9,501 bases of DNA, taken from UBA6544 sp049601975 (GTDB lineage: Bacteria; Pseudomonadota; Alphaproteobacteria; UBA8366). This document shows positions 6,832 to 9,501 of the stretch, piece by piece. The stretch spans positions 1-9,501 of the forward strand of contig JBMYRC010000152.1 in assembly GCA_049601975.1 (NCBI GenBank), given 5' to 3'. Position 1 is the first letter of the stretch. Every line of letters starts with the position of its first letter. Under the pieces are notes generated by a model. That model saw nothing but the letters and a program-made list of their open reading frames with translations, ran no database searches and had not been told where the DNA came from. Made by a program: the position numbers and the translations under genes.

Positions 6832-7828
6832 AATATTGGTCGAAAATGCGTTGCAGTTCGACCGGATCGTCCGTCTTGGTCAAGGCGACGGTCAACAGGA
6901 CGCGCGCTTTCTGCGGCGGAAGGTTATCCGCCAAGACCGTTCCCGGTACCCGGCGCGAGGCAACGTCCGCGACGCGGCCACTTCCGGCGCGGGTACTGTG
7001 GACGATGATGACGCCTTTCTCGCACGCGGCTTTCAATCGTTCAAATTCTTTTGGCGTCACATATCCGGGTGCCATGGCGCCGACGACAATGCCTTTCGCT
7101 CCGGCGGCAGTGAAGGCATCGATGGCGGTGCCGTCGGAGCCCGCATAGGTCATCGACAATTCGACACGCGGGAGTTCCGTCATCCCGCGCACGTCGAATT
7201 CCGTATCCGGTGCGCGGCGGCGCTCGGGCATACGGTAATAGGCGATCTTATCCCAATCGGCGTGACCCAAGATACCGAAGTCCGGGCTTTTGAAGGTTTG
7301 TTGGCGCAGGGTAGAGGTCTTTGTCATGTCGCGGGAGAAGTGGATCTCGTCATTGAGGACACCCAATACGCCGCGCCCGCGTGAATCGGGATGGCCCGCG
7401 GTGCGGATTGCGTTCACGATATTGATACCTGAATCCGTGCCCATGCCGGAAGCGGGGCGTTGTGCGCCGACCAGGACGACCGGGATGTCCACCTTAACCA
7501 CTAAGTTCATGAAATAGGCGGTCTCTTCCAGTGTCGCGGTGCCATGGGTGATGACGATGCCTTCGAGCGATGGGTCGTCGGCCACCAACTGGTGTATCTT
7601 CTCGTTGATCTCCAGCCATTCGGCGGGACCGATGGCGGTGCTCGGCATGGCGCGCAGACGCACCGGCACGATATCGCCTTGTTGCAGCGTCTCCGGGAAG
7701 GCGTTCAACAACTCGTCGACCTCGTAGATTTTGTTGTTCTCGAGATAAGCGACAAGGTCGAGACCATGCCGTCCAACGGACGAAATGGTGCCACCTGTTC
7801 CAATGACGGCGACGCGGGGACCGGCCAT
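6830..7828 (-). CDS. Asparaginase-family amidohydrolase (asparaginase/glutaminase fold), variant active site HGTAT
   Basis: 332 residues, cytoplasmic (no signal peptide). Bacterial type I/II asparaginases hydrolyse the side-chain amide of Asn using two Thr residues. The first signature is VIGTGGTISS with Thr14 as the nucleophile equivalent. The second is VITHGTATLEETAYF with Thr97. Lys170 lies in RDMTKTST, and the end (PPQKARVLLTVALTKTDDPVELQRIFDQY) parallels E. coli AnsB closely. Ser63 in PSTAI matches the substrate Ser58. Two substrate-contact positions differ: Asp90 of AnsB is Ala98 (gcg, codon at 7535-7537), and Gln59 is Thr64. In AnsB these contact the substrate's alpha-amino and alpha-carboxyl groups, so a substrate other than free Asn or Gln is likely. 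I recall HGTATLEET from other proteobacterial proteins annotated simply as asparaginase, so this is probably a subfamily trait. First gene of the minus-strand operon, with Shine-Dalgarno AGGAGG. Confidence 0.9.
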   Translation of the reverse strand: MAGPRVAVIGTGGTISSVGRHGLDLVAYLENNKIYEVDELLNAFPETLQQGDIVPVRLRAMPSTAIGPAEWLEINEKIHQLVADDPSLEGIVITHGTATLEETAYFMNLVVKVDIPVVLVGAQRPASGMGTDSGINIVNAIRTAGHPDSRGRGVLGVLNDEIHFSRDMTKTSTLRQQTFKSPDFGILGHADWDKIAYYRMPERRRAPDTEFDVRGMTELPRVELSMTYAGSDGTAIDAFTAAGAKGIVVGAMAPGYVTPKEFERLKAACEKGVIIVHSTRAGSGRVADVASRRVPGTVLADNLPPQKARVLLTVALTKTDDPVELQRIFDQY

Positions 7829-7892
7829 AGTGTATTCCTCCTGGATGATGAAGCTTCTGGCACTAAACTAGGGCCGAGACTGCGAGGGGGAA
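7829..7892. promoter_or_regulatory. 64-base divergent promoter region between the asparaginase operon and hutF
   Basis: Only 64 bases separate the two ATGs, so the two promoters must overlap each other or reach into the coding sequences. On the minus strand AGGAGG (7842-7837) lies eight bases before the asparaginase ATG. On the plus strand GAGGGGG (7884-7890) precedes hutF. I see no clear -35/-10 pair. A loose 5-base dyad, TAGTG (7828-7832) and CACTA, is too weak to call an operator. The geometry favours joint control of both directions. Confidence 0.5.
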
Positions 7893-9290
7893 ATGGCGCA
7901 TATGGAGAACGGCGGACTTTACTGTGAGAAGGCTTATTTGCCGTCCGGATGGGCGACGAATGTGGTGATCGAATTTGCGCCCGGTGGAGAGATTACGGTT
8001 ATTCGTCCGGCTTCGCCCGGTGATGATTTCCCCAGGGCAGCAGGACCGGTTTTACCCGGACTCCCAAATTTGCACTCACACGCATTTCAGCGCGCGATGG
8101 CCGGTCTGACGGAGCGCGCCGGGCCGGACGGCGATGACTTTTGGTCGTGGCGGCAAGCGGTCTATCGGTTCGTGCCGCGTTTGACGCCGGATGATGTGGA
8201 GGCGATTGCCGCCCAGCTATACGTCGACTTGCTTAAGGGTGGGTATACGGCAGTTGGTGAGTTTCATTATTTGCACCATGCGTCAGATGGATCGTCTTAT
8301 GACGATCCAGCGGAAATGGCGTATCGGATCGCGGCGGCGGGGGAGCGTAGCGGGATCGGATTGACGTTGTTACCGGTATTGTACGCGCAAGGCGGTTTCG
8401 GTGGCGTCGCATCGGAGGCCGGACAGCGGCGCTATGTCTCCGACCGTGAGACCTATTGCCGGATCGTGGAGAATATTGCCGAAGTTTCGAAGGCGGGACG
8501 GCGCTTTCACTTTGGTATCGCACCGCACTCGTTGCGCGCTGTAGGGCCAGAAGCTATGGCGGAAGCCGTCTCGTTGGTCGATGGATTGGATGCGCATGCG
8601 CCGATCCATATTCACATCGCGGAGCAAATGCGCGAAGTCGAGGAATGCGTTGCTTGGAGCGGCGCTCGGCCGGTCGAATGGTTGTTGGAAAATGCGGATG
8701 TGGAGGCACGGTGGTGCCTCGTTCATGCCACCCATATGACGGCGAAGGAGACATCGGACATGGCGGCGTGCGGCGCCGTTGCGGGGTTGTGTCCGACGAC
8801 GGAGGCCGACCTTGGTGACGGTATTTTCCCTGCGGTCGAGTATCTGGCGGCTGGTGGGCGCTTTGGTGTGGGGACCGACAGTCATGTGGCGGTGGAAGCG
8901 GCGGAAGAATTGCGGCTGTTGGAATTCGGGCAAAGATTACTGCACCGCCGACGTAATCTAATGCTTCCGGCGGGATCGCAATCCACGGGTGCCGCGTTGT
9001 ACGATATGGCAGGTGCGGGCGGCGCACAGGCATTGGGTCGCAGTATCGGGAGAATTGAGTTGGGTGCTCGAGCGGACCTCGTCGTGCTTGACGGTGCCGC
9101 ACCGCTGCTAGCCGGGAAAACAGGCGACGCGATCCACGACAGTTATGTGTTTTCAGGTGGCAGTGAACTGGTAAGGGACGTCTACGTGGGCGGCAAACGG
9201 ATGATCGCTGACGGCCATCACCGACACGAGGACGATATCGGCGCGTCTTTCGTCTCTGTTATGGAACGATTGTTGGCGGACGAAGATTAG
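7893..9290 (+). CDS. hutF: Formimidoylglutamate deiminase (N-formimino-L-glutamate iminohydrolase)
   Basis: 465 residues, the usual length for HutF, a metal-dependent enzyme of the amidohydrolase superfamily. It converts N-formimino-L-glutamate to N-formyl-L-glutamate and ammonia in the five-step histidine pathway. The hallmark PGLPNLHSHAFQRAMAGL carries metal ligands His61 and His63 and is followed by the family-typical DDFWSWRQAVYRF. Further residues are His241 and Glu244 in IHIHIAEQMREVEE, His278 in LVHATHMT and Asp329 in GVGTDSHVAV. Together they form the complete metal and catalytic set known for HutF. The C-terminus returns to the small beta domain (GARADLVVLDGAAPLL). GAGGGGG lies only two bases before the ATG at 7893; the second in-frame ATG at 7902 (MENGGLYC) has better spacing and may be the true start. 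No hutH, hutU, hutI or hutG is in view. It is divergent from the asparaginase operon and probably co-transcribed with the next gene. Confidence 0.92.
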   Translation: MAHMENGGLYCEKAYLPSGWATNVVIEFAPGGEITVIRPASPGDDFPRAAGPVLPGLPNLHSHAFQRAMAGLTERAGPDGDDFWSWRQAVYRFVPRLTPDDVEAIAAQLYVDLLKGGYTAVGEFHYLHHASDGSSYDDPAEMAYRIAAAGERSGIGLTLLPVLYAQGGFGGVASEAGQRRYVSDRETYCRIVENIAEVSKAGRRFHFGIAPHSLRAVGPEAMAEAVSLVDGLDAHAPIHIHIAEQMREVEECVAWSGARPVEWLLENADVEARWCLVHATHMTAKETSDMAACGAVAGLCPTTEADLGDGIFPAVEYLAAGGRFGVGTDSHVAVEAAEELRLLEFGQRLLHRRRNLMLPAGSQSTGAALYDMAGAGGAQALGRSIGRIELGARADLVVLDGAAPLLAGKTGDAIHDSYVFSGGSELVRDVYVGGKRMIADGHHRHEDDIGASFVSVMERLLADED

Positions 9291-9303
9291 GGTAGGACAC
9301 AAC

Positions 9304-9501
9304 ATGGCGATTAAGGCGCAAAATTCAGAACCGACGGATGCGGCCGAACGACGGGCGGTCGTTCCCGTGACGTGTTATACGGTCGATCAAGTGCCGGCTT
9401 ACGATCAAGCGTTCTATGAGAAGGCGCGCGAGGGATTAACGCTCGTCGACGAGTTAACGATTGAGCCGCGCGACGCCCGAATCTTCAATGTGCCGGCGGG
9501 G
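9304..9501 (+). CDS. N-terminal fragment of a probable DUF1989 / urea-carboxylase-associated protein (cut by window end)
   Basis: An open frame with a good Shine-Dalgarno (AGGGTAGGA, 9289-9297, ending six bases before the ATG) starts 13 bases after the hutF stop, so it is very likely in the same operon. The 66 visible residues have no signal peptide. The segment LTIEPRDARIFNVPAG at the end resembles the opening strand of DUF1989 proteins, which characteristically read IPPRxARxFxVxAG before a conserved FRI segment. DUF1989 includes the urea-carboxylase-associated proteins, two of which form carboxyguanidine deiminase. The fragment is too short for a firm call: the domain's metal-binding and catalytic region lies beyond the window. 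If right, it would be a second enzyme acting on a C-N or C=N bond next to HutF. Confidence 0.55.
   Translation, partial: MAIKAQNSEPTDAAERRAVVPVTCYTVDQVPAYDQAFYEKAREGLTLVDELTIEPRDARIFNVPAG

Noticed and set aside
6326..7384. A 352-codon open frame on the plus strand
   Set aside because: It is antisense to and spans the boundary of two clear minus-strand genes, has no Shine-Dalgarno-like start, and its translation shows no domain; it is a by-product of GC-rich codon use.
8370..9102. Minus-strand open frames of 187 and 182 codons inside hutF
   Set aside because: HutF is unmistakable in the opposite frame with all metal ligands; the antisense products are Arg/Pro/His-rich and featureless.

Overview
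The window looks like a chromosomal catabolic region of a moderately GC-rich alphaproteobacterium, Rhodospirillales-like or a related marine or soil lineage. This placement is an inference from protein style, from the hairpin-type intergenic repeats and from the gene mix; no rRNA or other phylogenetic marker is present. Nearly all the DNA is coding. The longest non-coding stretches are about 100-135 bases, and there is no tRNA, insertion sequence, phage gene or CRISPR array.

Layout. Positions 3-1552 (+): the 3' part of a maleylacetoacetate isomerase / zeta-class GST gene, then a crotonase-superfamily gene. Positions 1553-1654: a convergent intergenic gap with a REP-like palindrome and a hairpin that is also found near the end of the GST gene. 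Positions 1655-2836 (-): an ACAD10/11-like acyl-CoA dehydrogenase, divergent from an SDR oxidoreductase (2971-3741, +). Positions 7828-3757 (-): a tight three-gene operon running asparaginase-like amidohydrolase, fused double-domain class III CoA-transferase, then zinc-free MDR quinone oxidoreductase. Positions 7893-9501 (+): a formimidoylglutamate deiminase (HutF) and the start of a probable DUF1989 / urea-carboxylase-associated protein, diverging from the asparaginase operon across only 64 bases.

How the genes may work together (inference). Two themes meet here. One is acyl-CoA chemistry: CoA transfer, alpha,beta-dehydrogenation, crotonase, SDR and MDR. The other is release of nitrogen from C-N bonds: asparaginase-like amide hydrolysis, HutF imine hydrolysis and a DUF1989 protein. 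One plausible reading is catabolism of a nitrogen-containing organic acid or amide that is deamidated, activated as a CoA thioester and then degraded by beta-oxidation-like steps. The substrate cannot be read from the sequence.

The most notable feature is that several core enzymes lack the textbook catalytic residues of their families. The SDR has Asn in place of the catalytic Tyr. The crotonase lacks both hydratase glutamates. The asparaginase has HGTAT in place of HGTDT. The N-terminal half of the CoA-transferase lacks the nucleophilic Asp. The folds and flanking motifs are intact, which points to divergent subfamilies more than to decay.
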